In this document: positions 42,795 to 51,632 of the stretch, in pieces
Layout of the letters: the number at the start of each line of letters is the position of its first letter
Numbering within the stretch: the stretch's first letter is position 1
DNA from: Cloacibacillus sp.
GTDB lineage: Bacteria; Synergistota; Synergistia; Synergistales; Synergistaceae
DNA length: 64,000 nt
Assembly (NCBI GenBank): GCA_036655895.1
Contig: JAVVPF010000007.1
Coordinates: 22,717 to 86,716, forward strand
Direction of reading: 5' to 3'
The notes under the pieces: model-generated
The model's database searches: none
The model's input: only the letters and a program-made list of their open reading frames with translations
Told to the model about the DNA's origin: nothing
Position numbers and translations under genes: made by a program

Positions 42795-43655
42795 TCACTC
42801 CGTATCAATATATGTTTTTATGACCCATTGCATTTTGTTAAATATTTGCGCAGCCGCCTCCGCCGCACCGCGGTCCGCGTAAAGGGCAAAAAAAGCGCTT
42901 CCGCTGCCGCACAATCCCCATGCCGAGGCTCCGCTCTCCTGCACCGTTTGTTCCGCAAGCAGATACTCCGCGTGCTCCGCGGCAAGTACATCGAAAAAGT
43001 CATTCGGCAGACGGCCCGCGCATTCTCCCGCTAAAAGCCGCCGGAGGACGGCTTCTTCGAGCCGCGCGTCGTCCGCGACCATTGAGGCGCTCGCGCCGCA
43101 GCGCGCTTCGTCAAGTTTCCGGTATGCCTCCGCGGTGTTTGACTGCCATGTCGGAAACACCAACAGCCAAGTATATTTCAGCTCGGCCGTCGCTTGCGAA
43201 AGCAGCTCGCCCGCGCCGCGTGCCGCGGCTATGCTGTGATCCGTGGTCATGAAGGCAACGTCGGCTCCTAATTTCGCGATTTCGCCGCAGGAAAGAGCAA
43301 GCCCGTACTCCGTCCCCAGCCATTTTATGAGGGCCGCCGCGTTGCCGCTTCCCGCGCCTATGCCGCTTCCGGCTGGAAAATGTTTTTCCAGTCGAATCTT
43401 AAGAGGCGGAATAAAGAGGCCGCGCTCTCTTGCCGTTTTCAGCACCTTTGTCAGGATATTCTCTCCTGATATGACTGCCCCTTCAACGTCAATAATGTCT
43501 GCTGTAATTTCAGCGCAATTTGTGAAAATTGTCAACCTTTCAGCCGCGATTTTCTGCCAGAAAAGTGAATAAATATCATGATAGCCGTCGGGACGTCTAT
43601 CATATACTTTAAGGATGAGGTTTATTTTAATTGGCGACAAAACGGTGCAGGACAT
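42795..43655 (-). CDS. ispE: 4-diphosphocytidyl-2-C-methyl-D-erythritol kinase
   Basis: 286 residues, GHMP kinase fold: VLSPIKINLILKVYDRRPDGYHDI at the N-terminus (the start of IspE), ATP loop PAGSGIGAGSGNAA near residue 95, and the C-terminal GLCGSGSAFFALY loop. It phosphorylates CDP-methylerythritol in the MEP pathway of isoprenoid synthesis, in the cytoplasm. The ATG at 43655 has a GGAGGC site upstream. Co-transcribed with purR; the veg terminator lies upstream. Confidence 0.95.
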   Translation of the reverse strand: MSCTVLSPIKINLILKVYDRRPDGYHDIYSLFWQKIAAERLTIFTNCAEITADIIDVEGAVISGENILTKVLKTARERGLFIPPLKIRLEKHFPAGSGIGAGSGNAAALIKWLGTEYGLALSCGEIAKLGADVAFMTTDHSIAAARGAGELLSQATAELKYTWLLVFPTWQSNTAEAYRKLDEARCGASASMVADDARLEEAVLRRLLAGECAGRLPNDFFDVLAAEHAEYLLAEQTVQESGASAWGLCGSGSAFFALYADRGAAEAAAQIFNKMQWVIKTYIDTE

Positions 43656-43673
43656 TTGCGGCCTCCCTGGAAT

Positions 43674-43704
43674 ATTAAAAATGCCCCGGCTTTACCGCCG
43701 GGGC
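43674..43704 (-). terminator. Terminator of veg
   Basis: GCCCCGGC (43683-43690) pairs with GCCGGGGC (43697-43704); on the minus strand followed by ATTTTTAATA. Located between veg and ispE. Confidence 0.85.
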
Positions 43705-43724
43705 GTTCAGTGCTGTTTACGTGA

Positions 43725-43970
43725 TTAGAACAGGTGCTCGCCGCTCGCCTCGAGCTGCAATTCGACCTCTTTTGTGAGGAGGTCCGTGTAGCTGAAAGAT
43801 ACGGTGCTTTGCTGTGATTCTATGAACACCGTAAAGAGGCTTGGATAAGTATCCTGGATCACACCTGTACGTTCCTCAATTTTACGCCTTCCGTTGGCCG
43901 CTCTGTAGAAGACCCTGGCGCCTTTGTGGAGAGAAACTATCTCACGAATCGACTCTAAAGTATATGGCAT
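43725..43970 (-). CDS. veg: Veg-family protein
   Basis: 81 residues, matching the Veg family (DUF1021) of Firmicutes: ANGRRKIEERTGVIQDTYPS, LFTVFI, then VSFSYTDLLTKEVEL. In Bacillus, Veg affects biofilm matrix genes and spore outgrowth; the biochemical role is not clear. Single-gene transcript with promoter TTGCAT-17-TACAAT just upstream and its own terminator. The selB 3' remnant and the surface cassette lie directly upstream. Confidence 0.9.
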   Translation of the reverse strand: MPYTLESIREIVSLHKGARVFYRAANGRRKIEERTGVIQDTYPSLFTVFIESQQSTVSFSYTDLLTKEVELQLEASGEHLF

Positions 43971-43999
43971 CTACAACACCTCCACAACGCTGTCGAATT

Positions 44000-44028
44000 A
44001 TTGTACATCAAAACGTTCAAAAATGCAA
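44000..44028 (-). promoter_or_regulatory. Promoter of veg
   Basis: TTGCAT (44028-44023) and TACAAT (44005-44000) on the minus strand, 17-base spacer. Confidence 0.65.
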
Positions 44029-44053
44029 CACGCTCTATAAATGTGAAGGGTAA

Positions 44054-44130
44054 TGTGCAAATTGTTGTATATCTCTACCTTTTTATCAGTATTCGCTTCT
44101 CCCCGGCGCGTCGGGTGACGCCTTTGCTGT
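44054..44130 (-). pseudogene. selB: Displaced selB 3' end (77-bp direct repeat, second copy)
   Basis: 75 of 77 bases match 51729-51805, the end of intact selB plus 21 bases after its stop. On the minus strand it encodes SKGVTRRAGEKRILIKR and a stop, the same 17 last residues as SelB; the two differences are both synonymous. There is no ORF upstream of it (44131 onward diverges). It lies immediately before the veg promoter, as the ancestral selB end would have. Confidence 0.9.
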
Positions 44131-44248
44131 AGTTATTCATACAGCCGCGTTAATAAAGAAGTGAGAGGGGAGCTCTAATGTTATCAGTCAATACAGGCTC
44201 TGAGAGGCGAAGGCGAAGGGGCTCTCTTAGGGGCTTGGGGAGCAAACT
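44131..44248. other. Short unassigned spacer inside the cassette edge
   Basis: 118 bases with no gene, tRNA or promoter that I can support. It holds GC-rich purine runs (GAGAGGCGAAGGCGAAGG). It marks the inner left edge of the putative island. Confidence 0.5.
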
Positions 44249-44284
44249 ACCAGGGCGGCATGTTGATAGGCCGCCCTGGTTTTA
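44249..44284. terminator. Terminator hairpin at the end of the second surface cassette
   Basis: ACCAGGGCGGC (44249-44259) pairs with GCCGCCCTGGT (44270-44280). TTTT follows on the plus strand; on the minus strand the tail is TAGTTTG. It follows the stop of the minus-strand gene at 44293. Confidence 0.7.
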
Positions 44285-44292
44285 GGAATGTT

Positions 44293-47200
44293 TTATTTTT
44301 TGTGTTTTTTCAATGCCAGCGCCGGAAGCAAGGCGAGACACGCTAGCAGGCCGTATCCCGCGTTGCAGCCGCCGCTTCCGCTGCCGCTGGATGATGGTGC
44401 GTCAGGGGCGGCGCTGGCGGCTTTTGTGTTGAGAATCGCAACGGGGTCTGTCACTGCGCCGTTTTCTGTTTTGTCGAGGTCAAATTCGCCGCAGTCCTGC
44501 ACGAAAACGACTAAGGTGTAGCTTTCACTGGCGATAATTTTTTCCGGCACGTTATTAGAGCCGTCAAGAACTGTGAATGTCTTGTCCTTGTAGTCGCCTG
44601 ACGTTGCGGCAAAATCGAACAGCCGTCCTTCGCGGTCATCAGGGAATACTTTGAACAGATGTAGCTCCTGCGGCCTTCCAACACCCAGTACATCGCCCGA
44701 TACTGCAAAGCCGGTAGCCAGGATTTCACGCAGCTCATTTCCCGTAGCGGTGAAGATAGGAAGCGTGTGCATACCCTCAATCTTTGTTCCCGCTTCAAGT
44801 TTTCCATCTTTTATTGCGGCGGCGACCGCCTGCTCGGCCGACCTGGAAACAAGGCTGTTTTTTAAGGTCAGGTTGCCCTTGCTGTCGGCGGTGATATTGG
44901 CCGAGTTCGCGCCAATCAGTGTGGCGACGAGATCGACATCTGCCGCAAATTGTGGAGCGGAAGTCACGATGCCGGGAACGGAGATGGCGGGCTTCACCGG
45001 GGAGACCGATACGCCGTCAGGCGTTTCGTCAACGATGCCGCCGCCTCCGGTCGCTTTGATGACTACAGTGTAGTTTGCTGTGTAAATATCCTTCTCCTGA
45101 AGCTCGCCGCCCTGAGTCACCTTTGCGGTAACGACGACGGAGCCGGCCTTGAGCGGAGTGAGAGTTGCCCATACTGGGTTTGACGCGCGCTGTTTGACGG
45201 CGGCTATCGTTTCATCGGAGACGGACCATTCAACTGAGTAGGGCACATTTACCGCCTGGTCTGGGTTGCTCTTGTCAAAGACGACGCGCATCGTCCCCTT
45301 GGCGCTGGAGTCAAGGTAGAGCTCCGCGGCTGAGGATTCGAGCGAGATGCTCTTGATATAGACGGCGCTCGCGGGATAGGCGACGTTGATCTTGCAGGTC
45401 GCCGTAGCCCAGAATTCAGGGTCGTCTTTGTTGTCTTCCATGCTGCGGATGGAGGTTGCCTTAAGCGTCGCGCTTCCTTTGTGCAGGCCCTTCACCCAGG
45501 CCCAGCCGCTGTATTCGGGGTCGTCGGCGTCGGCTGCCGTGGCGCGCAGGATGTTGTCGGCGCTGCTTACGCTCCAGATCATGCGCGGGTCGGTGACGTC
45601 GGCGGAGGCGATGAGAAGCTGTACTGGAAGGGCCTCTCCCTCACGGACGGTGATTTCGTTTTTAGGGAACGATAAAGTTCCTTGTTCAGGTGCAAGGGAA
45701 GATTTTAAGCCTGGCATATCAGAAATGTAACTTTTGTTTGTGTATTTGCCATCGCGCAAATACGCTGGTACGGCATCCAAGCTGTACATTCCAGATTTAA
45801 GGTATCCGACCATTACGCCAAACGATGTTACCCGCATGTCCAGCACTTTCGGCAACCCCCAATATCCAGGAACCCATATAGCATAATCCATGCCACAATT
45901 TAGCATCTCGATGCTTTTGAAAAACCCGCCGTCTCTGTCGATGTGTATTTTAGTAATATTGGTAGGGACATACTGGTATATGTTTACAGGCTTTTGTCCT
46001 CCCGATGTCAATGGGGTGGGGTTGGTAAATTCTGGACTTGAAGGTAGGTTGCTAGAATTAAAAAACACTTCTCTGGCTCCGATATCGCCGTTGCTGCTCT
46101 GTGGGCGTATTACCGCAAGAGCATCACATGAGACTGTTATCGCGCTTTTGGGGATTTTGTCAAAGGCGGGATTATTATTCAGAGAGTCTTTTGTACCGTC
46201 ATCTTTAAGAGGTATCGTTGCTACGGTAACGGTATCACGCATCTCGTAAGCACCCGCCATCGGCCCTGTTTTTTCCTCCGAGAGGTCAAAGCTCGCTCCT
46301 TTTGGCGTCCAGCCGTCGGGAACGAAAGAACCGTTGGCGAGCCATTTTACAAAATAAGAACCTTTAGTGCTGTCGCTGAAATCAGAGTTGACCGTATCGC
46401 TTGTGGTTTTTGTGGCGTTTTCTGAGACAACGGCCGCCAGGTTGTATCCCATGAGACTTGCGTTGCCGTAAATATCTGCGTGCTTTCCGTCGTGTTCGGC
46501 ATGGAAGGCGACGTTGCCCTCGCCGCGCTCAGCTGTGTCGGTGACACTGGTGCTGTTGCCGACGAGTATCGAGTTTCTAAGTTCCAGCGCCTGATTCTTT
46601 CCGGCTTCTGCGTAGAGGCCGCCGCCGATCGCGGCTGCCATTACATGATAGCCGTCATATATCGCGGTGTTGCCGACGATGGTGCAGCTCTCTATTTTTT
46701 TGGTTCCCCTGCTGTTTGCGCTGTTTTCAAAGTATACGGCGCCGCCGCAGGCCCAATTTGCCCCTTTCTGGAGAACCCAGTTGCCGGCAAAGGTGGTGTT
46801 GGTGACAGTCACATCGCGGACGACCGAGCCGACACAGAGCGCGCCTCCGTGGAGGTTTGCGCCATTATTGGTGAAGGAGCAGCCCTCTATCCTCAGTTTG
46901 TCATGAGTGCCGTCCACAAAGCCGCCGGCAAAGAGCGCGCCGCCGCGTCCCATATAGTCACTGGTAGAAGCTGCATTGTCTTTGAATGCGCAGGCTTTGA
47001 AGGTCACGTCCATATCTGAGACGTCGACTGCGCCGCCGTAGAGTGCCCTGTTAGACTGAAAAAGCGTGTTGCGCACGTACAGCGTGCCGCCGCGGCCGTA
47101 GATGGCGCCACCGCCTATGGCGCGGTTGTCTTTGAAGGTGCAGCCGATGACCTCTACGCGCGTGTACTCGCCCTGTATGTGGATGGCGCCGTCGTTGGAG

Positions 47201-47748
47201 CGGTCAGAATCATAACTGCCTCCGGCCGTTTTAGCGCCTTCAAAGACCAGCCCCTGGAAGCGGACTTTTGGGCCGTGGGCCTTGTCGCCGATTATTTTAA
47301 AGATGCCTCCAGTTCCGGAAGTCCTTTTAATCGTGTTGCTGCCCCACTGATAACTCTGATTCATACTTAGCGCTGAAATATCAAGATCAATATCACCGCT
47401 GACCACGATGGGGTTAGCGGTGATCTGTGAAACTTTCCCATTTGTACGTCCTTGTGAGCTTTCGGCAAAAAGCACTGTCTGTTTGCCTCCCTTTGCCACT
47501 GCCTGCCCGACGGCCCAGCGCATTGTACCCTCGCTGCCGTCGTCTTTGTCAAAGACCGTGACGTGCCAGACATTCTGCTTTCCCGATACGTCTACCGTAG
47601 CCTCCGTCGTTCCACCGAACATTGACGGACTCGGTATAAGGCTTGGATTTGCCAGTGCGATACCAACAGCGCATATCAAAGCCGCCGCGATGAGATAGGT
47701 GACGCGGTTCTTTCTGAAGCTGAAACTGCCGATAAACCGTTTCATCAT
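44293..47748 (-). CDS. Large Synergist-CTERM surface protein with parallel beta-helix (3)
   Basis: 1151 residues from the ATG at 47748 (GGAGGAAA upstream). Signal/anchor VTYLIAAALICAVGIALA at ~16-33. Residues ~60-480 form a right-handed beta-helix of polymorphic-outer-membrane/choice-of-anchor type: RVEVIGCTFKDNRAIGGGAI, NTLFQSNRALYGGAVDV, EGCSFTNNGANLHGGALCV, ESCTIVGNTAIYDGYHV. Then Ig-like (Big-2) domains and a C-terminal module shared with the protein at 33390. The end GSGSGGCNAGYG, LLACLALLPAL, KKHKK is Synergist-CTERM. Third gene of the riboswitch-4 operon. Probable surface-exposed adhesin or capture protein; ligand unknown. Confidence 0.85.
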   Translation of the reverse strand: MMKRFIGSFSFRKNRVTYLIAAALICAVGIALANPSLIPSPSMFGGTTEATVDVSGKQNVWHVTVFDKDDGSEGTMRWAVGQAVAKGGKQTVLFAESSQGRTNGKVSQITANPIVVSGDIDLDISALSMNQSYQWGSNTIKRTSGTGGIFKIIGDKAHGPKVRFQGLVFEGAKTAGGSYDSDRSNDGAIHIQGEYTRVEVIGCTFKDNRAIGGGAIYGRGGTLYVRNTLFQSNRALYGGAVDVSDMDVTFKACAFKDNAASTSDYMGRGGALFAGGFVDGTHDKLRIEGCSFTNNGANLHGGALCVGSVVRDVTVTNTTFAGNWVLQKGANWACGGAVYFENSANSRGTKKIESCTIVGNTAIYDGYHVMAAAIGGGLYAEAGKNQALELRNSILVGNSTSVTDTAERGEGNVAFHAEHDGKHADIYGNASLMGYNLAAVVSENATKTTSDTVNSDFSDSTKGSYFVKWLANGSFVPDGWTPKGASFDLSEEKTGPMAGAYEMRDTVTVATIPLKDDGTKDSLNNNPAFDKIPKSAITVSCDALAVIRPQSSNGDIGAREVFFNSSNLPSSPEFTNPTPLTSGGQKPVNIYQYVPTNITKIHIDRDGGFFKSIEMLNCGMDYAIWVPGYWGLPKVLDMRVTSFGVMVGYLKSGMYSLDAVPAYLRDGKYTNKSYISDMPGLKSSLAPEQGTLSFPKNEITVREGEALPVQLLIASADVTDPRMIWSVSSADNILRATAADADDPEYSGWAWVKGLHKGSATLKATSIRSMEDNKDDPEFWATATCKINVAYPASAVYIKSISLESSAAELYLDSSAKGTMRVVFDKSNPDQAVNVPYSVEWSVSDETIAAVKQRASNPVWATLTPLKAGSVVVTAKVTQGGELQEKDIYTANYTVVIKATGGGGIVDETPDGVSVSPVKPAISVPGIVTSAPQFAADVDLVATLIGANSANITADSKGNLTLKNSLVSRSAEQAVAAAIKDGKLEAGTKIEGMHTLPIFTATGNELREILATGFAVSGDVLGVGRPQELHLFKVFPDDREGRLFDFAATSGDYKDKTFTVLDGSNNVPEKIIASESYTLVVFVQDCGEFDLDKTENGAVTDPVAILNTKAASAAPDAPSSSGSGSGGCNAGYGLLACLALLPALALKKHKK

Positions 47749-47813
47749 TGCATTTCCTCCATTTTTAGTTTGTATATTTCTATGTCCGCCTGCGCGCCGG
47801 GCGGCCAAAAAAA

Positions 47814-49820
47814 TTAAAGTACAGTTTCCAGCGTCACGTAAAATGTCCGCCCTTCGACGGGATACCAAAGCATACGCACCGGGCCGTTCAGCCCGTCGGG
47901 CCTCATGCGCCAGTCGTCGGCCTGATTGAAAATGTCGTCTACTCCCGCGATGATCGTTGATACGGGGCTGAGCTTATATTTGACGCCTGCGCCGCATATC
48001 GTGCGCGCGTCAAACAGGACCTTTTGTGATGAATCGGCGTAGTTTTCGCCTATATACTGAACCTCAGCGAAGAGCTGCCCTCTTTCAAATTTTCTCGTGA
48101 GCCTCGCCTTGCCGCTCCATTCTGGCCGGTTGGGGAGCGTCTTGCCGTAATAACGGACGCTGCCGCTGTCGTTTGGGGTCTCGTTGGTTCCCCTTATCCA
48201 GGTGCCGGATAGCGTCAGTTTCCACAATTCCGACTCAAGTTCCGTCTCCAGCTCGACGCCCTTTACTTTCGCCTTGGCGATGTTTTTGTAGCGGCCATAG
48301 GCGGGGCTTTCCATGTCGAACTCTATCAGGTTGTCGCTTTCGCGCCAGAAGCCTGTGAGCGACGCTTTTATTTGAGTTTCTCCCGAAACCCCGTGCCACG
48401 CCGCGCCGATGTCAAACTGTTTTCCCGTCTCCCATTCAAGATCGCCCTTTGCAGGGAGGATAAAGGCGCCGTCGCCGTACCGTTCGTACATGTTGGGCGC
48501 GCGGGCGTATGTCCCGAAGGTGCTTCTGAGGGTCCATGCGGGGGAGAATGCCTTTGAGAGAGCTATCTGCCAGGTGGCGTGGCTTGTGTCGTCCTGGCTG
48601 AACCAGCGTACGGAAGGGGTCGCTAGAAAGGTGCCTCCGCCGTCGAGGGAGATGGTGTCCTGCAGGCTGCCGCTCCAGTTGCGGGAGCGATAGCGGTCTT
48701 TGCCGTTAAGGTAGGTGTAAAGCATGTCTCCGCGCACGTCGAGCCGTTCCTCGTAGAATTCCGCGAGCACCTCGATATAGTGCCGTTCTCCAATGCGCCA
48801 GGCGGCGTCTCCCGCCGCGCCTATGCGTTCCGTCTTATATTTGCTCTCCGTCACGTATGCGCCGCCGATGATGCTTGGCGCCGTTCCGCGTCTGCTGTCG
48901 TAGTCTTTTGTCTGGTGCGTGTAGATAGTTTTCCAGCCCCAGTCGACATCTCCGCTCTTCTGTCTGCGTCCGAGCGAGAGGTCCCACTTTTCCGTGTCGA
49001 GTATCGCTCCTGGACGCTGCAAACCGTAGGGTCTGTCTATGCCGGGGGCCTCCAGCGCCAGGTCTCGGTCATTTTTCACCCATGAGGCGCGCGCCCTCCA
49101 GTTTTCGTTCTCCCATTTAAGGAGGAGGTCAGCCTTCTCAAAGCCGTTGTCGCGGCGTTCAGCCTCATAGTCGTCGGTGTCGTTGTATGGAGTCCCATTG
49201 TCGTTCCAGTATTTGAAATCGCCGCGATAGCTCTCGCGGGTGAACGAGCCGAAAAATTTACCGTCGCCCAGTCTCGCCGCGTGCGACAGGATTCCTTTGT
49301 AGCGGCCGAAAGAACCAGCACCGAAAGACAGGCGAGTCTCTGGCTTCGCTGGCATCTTGGTGATAATGTTTATCACGCCGCCCATTGCCTGTGCGCCGAA
49401 ACGCGCGGGGATGTAACCGCGATAAACTTCGATGCGTTCTATCGTATCAACTGGGATAGCAGAGAGGTCTACCGCCGCTTCGCTCTGTAAATTGGCAAGA
49501 ATGCCGTCCACATACACGGCGACCTGAGCGGAGGTGCTGCCGCGGATGGAGGCGACGGCGTAGCCGTGACGTCCCTGTAGGCGGATTATTTGAAGCCCGG
49601 GCACCTCTTCGAGGAGGTCTGGAAGATTTTTCTGTTCGCCGCTTCTCTCACCCGGCATTACTACTGTGACGGCGCCCGGCGAAAGTACCATAGGACTTCC
49701 GCTGTCCGAACTTATCACTTCTGGAGGGAGGTCAACGGCACCCGCCGAGGGCATTGCTGAAGCCGCTAAAAGCAGCGCGGCAGCGGCGAGGCGAATTAGC
49801 GGAAGAGGTGAAATAATCAT
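47814..49820 (-). CDS. TonB-dependent receptor, riboswitch-4 operon
   Basis: 668 residues. Signal peptide LAAAALLLAASAMPSAGA. Plug motifs: LSPGAVTVVMPGERSGEQKN, LPDLLEEVPGLQII, IRGSTSAQVAVYVDGILAN, IERIEVYRGYIPARFGAQAM, VINIITK. A beta-barrel follows; the last residues are TLETVL, so the usual C-terminal aromatic is missing. Weak ribosome site (AGG), but only 5 bases separate it from the propeller gene, so it is probably translated by coupling. Clearly paralogous to the receptor at 39324. Likely corrinoid uptake because of the riboswitch. Confidence 0.9.
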   Translation of the reverse strand: MIISPLPLIRLAAAALLLAASAMPSAGAVDLPPEVISSDSGSPMVLSPGAVTVVMPGERSGEQKNLPDLLEEVPGLQIIRLQGRHGYAVASIRGSTSAQVAVYVDGILANLQSEAAVDLSAIPVDTIERIEVYRGYIPARFGAQAMGGVINIITKMPAKPETRLSFGAGSFGRYKGILSHAARLGDGKFFGSFTRESYRGDFKYWNDNGTPYNDTDDYEAERRDNGFEKADLLLKWENENWRARASWVKNDRDLALEAPGIDRPYGLQRPGAILDTEKWDLSLGRRQKSGDVDWGWKTIYTHQTKDYDSRRGTAPSIIGGAYVTESKYKTERIGAAGDAAWRIGERHYIEVLAEFYEERLDVRGDMLYTYLNGKDRYRSRNWSGSLQDTISLDGGGTFLATPSVRWFSQDDTSHATWQIALSKAFSPAWTLRSTFGTYARAPNMYERYGDGAFILPAKGDLEWETGKQFDIGAAWHGVSGETQIKASLTGFWRESDNLIEFDMESPAYGRYKNIAKAKVKGVELETELESELWKLTLSGTWIRGTNETPNDSGSVRYYGKTLPNRPEWSGKARLTRKFERGQLFAEVQYIGENYADSSQKVLFDARTICGAGVKYKLSPVSTIIAGVDDIFNQADDWRMRPDGLNGPVRMLWYPVEGRTFYVTLETVL

Positions 49821-49825
49821 TGCGC

Positions 49826-51208
49826 TTATCTTTGCCTTTGGGTACGCTTCAGACGCGTGCGACAGAGGAAAATCAGCATCGCGGCGGCGAATCCACAGCC
49901 AGCGCCTGAGTCACACCCGCCGCCACCGCCGCCGTCTGAAGTGCCGCCGTGGCCGCCATCGTTATCGCCGCCGTCGTCGCTGTCGAAATTCTTAAGATCG
50001 TCCATCACTGCAATAGAATAAATGTTGTCCCCCAGCTCCGCCGGTTCGAAGCGACGCACTAACGCGCCGCTTTTGTCCCTTGCCTCAAGCGCTTTGCCGA
50101 CCATGCACCAGAGCGTGGAATCCTTCTCGTCGAAGACGAGGTCCCACGAGAAACCGGCATTATAATAGGAGGCGGCGACCTCTCCGGGGTCGCCCATCTT
50201 GCTCAGAGCCTCGGCGGTCGTTACAAAAATCCTGCCGTTGAAACCCGCGTAATTATCGTTGCCTCCCATTCGGGAATCGGCTGCGCCGTGATATGAGCCC
50301 GCCATGATATAGGCTGTGCCGTCTTTAGCAATGGTGATCCCATATCCACTTACGGTTGCAGGCCTGCTTGGATCCTGCATAGAGTCGGAGCAGTCGATAA
50401 GTTTTCTCGACGTCATCGTCTCAAGGTCGACCTCGTAGATATTCCCGCTGGTCATCGGCCCCTGATAGCCGCCGATCGCCGCGACATAGGCCTTTCCGTT
50501 ATATTCGGCCATACGCAGGGCGTTCTTTCCCACCTTGGCTTTACGCCCGGTAGGGGTTAGGTCCATTTCAAACTCGATAAGCTCGCTTTCTTCATAACGA
50601 GAGACGCCGTTATACGAAATCGCGAAGAGCGCGTAGACCTTTCCGTTGTAAACGGCCACCGCTTCGCCGTGGGGCGAGCAAACGGCGCCTAGCGAATTTG
50701 TAAACGTTTTGTACTGCCAGCGTTTATCCACCTTGTAGCCGTTCGCGGTGTCCAGCCGAACGATTTCACCGGAGTCCTGATTAGAGTTTTCGTTAAAATA
50801 CCCCTCGTATGTAACTGCAAAAAGGTACGGTCCATGTGAAGTTACTGCATGGAGGTTGGTACCGAAGCAGGATTCATTGACGATGGGAGCCTTCCAGTTT
50901 GCAGGGTCCCATATATAGACCGTGTCGTTTGGGCCGTAGCGGTACTCCCGTATCATCGCGCGCTGATTGGCGCCGGCGTCACGGAACGAGAACCCCCAGG
51001 CGTCGCGTCCAAGGTTATTTACCTGATTCGCCTTTACTTTGAAATCACCCGAGTCTTTGATAAGGGTGCCGGCGGAGCCGGTGCTGTAATTGGAAACTGC
51101 ATAGAAGAGATCGGCGGACGCCTTCTCGGGGAAAATACCGAATGAAGCTATCGCCGCGGCACAGAGAAACGTTAAAATAAGGCGCAAAACATGATCTTTT
51201 TTCTGCAA
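49826..51208 (-). CDS. Synergist-CTERM surface protein, beta-propeller-like (2)
   Basis: 460 residues from a TTG at 51208, which has GGAGGG 7 bases upstream and leaves the riboswitch terminator outside the gene. Signal peptide LTFLCAAAIASFGIFPEKASA. Propeller-like repeats: YLFAVTYEG...VRLDTANG, AVYNGKVYALFAISYNG, YNGKAYVAAIGG...EVDLETM, AKDGTAYIMAGSYHG, STLWCMVGKALEARD. Paralogue of 37953-39296 (HGEALVAYNNSLYAIF versus HGEAVAVYNGKVYALF). C-terminal DGGGGGGCDSGAGCG, hydrophobic, RTRLKRTQRQR is a Synergist-CTERM with a second Cys. Here it precedes, not follows, the TonB receptor. Confidence 0.82.
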   Translation of the reverse strand: MQKKDHVLRLILTFLCAAAIASFGIFPEKASADLFYAVSNYSTGSAGTLIKDSGDFKVKANQVNNLGRDAWGFSFRDAGANQRAMIREYRYGPNDTVYIWDPANWKAPIVNESCFGTNLHAVTSHGPYLFAVTYEGYFNENSNQDSGEIVRLDTANGYKVDKRWQYKTFTNSLGAVCSPHGEAVAVYNGKVYALFAISYNGVSRYEESELIEFEMDLTPTGRKAKVGKNALRMAEYNGKAYVAAIGGYQGPMTSGNIYEVDLETMTSRKLIDCSDSMQDPSRPATVSGYGITIAKDGTAYIMAGSYHGAADSRMGGNDNYAGFNGRIFVTTAEALSKMGDPGEVAASYYNAGFSWDLVFDEKDSTLWCMVGKALEARDKSGALVRRFEPAELGDNIYSIAVMDDLKNFDSDDGGDNDGGHGGTSDGGGGGGCDSGAGCGFAAAMLIFLCRTRLKRTQRQR

Positions 51209-51290
51209 AGTAATACCCTCCGTTGTCATTTGAAATACGAGGCCCGAGCGGGCCTGTCGTATACTCCACTGTACGGTCATGATCAGAGGG

Positions 51291-51322
51291 CAAAAAAATA
51301 GAGAACCAAGCGAACGGTCCTC
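51291..51322 (-). terminator. Expression-platform terminator of riboswitch 4
   Basis: Minus strand: GAGGACC (51322-51316) pairs with GGTTCTC (51307-51301, one G-U), then TATTTTTTT. It ends upstream of the TTG start at 51208. Confidence 0.75.
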
Positions 51323-51404
51323 TTCACATTTAGTATGCACGGCAAAATACCGCGCTAGTCAAAAGACAGCCGTTCCGCGCCCTCTGCGCTTCACTTGCTT
51401 ACAT

Positions 51405-51595
51405 TTCATACGGCAGGTCTCCCGACTTTCGGTCATCCTCTACAGAGCGTAAAACTTTGCTCTGTATAAACAATTTCTTGTTTATCCCGCGCCTTCTCAC
51501 CTTTCGGCAATGGCATGCTGCGGTTTCGTCCCAATCACGGTGGCAGGGGCCGCTCCGGCTTTTACCGGATTCCCTTACGACGTAGAAACAGATAT
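51405..51595 (-). promoter_or_regulatory. Cobalamin riboswitch 4 with an extended peripheral arm
   Basis: Minus strand: GGGAATCCGGTAAAAGCCGG, GCGGCCCCTGCC, GGGACGAAACCGC, CATTGCCGAAAGGTGAGAAGG, AGGATGACCGAAAG, GGAGACCTGCC. Clearly paralogous to riboswitch 3. Between GAAGGCGCGG and AGGATGA it has about 45 extra bases holding two hairpins (ATAAACAAG...TTGTTTAT and ACAGAGC...GCTCTGT). Confidence 0.93.
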
Positions 51596-51632
51596 TCAGT
51601 TTTTTTGAAGCATGACTGCATGTTTCAAAATC

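Noticed and set aside
44131..44248. Possible tRNA-Sec (selC) beside the selB remnant
   Set aside because: No tRNA acceptor stem, T-loop GGTTCGA or TCA anticodon arrangement is present.
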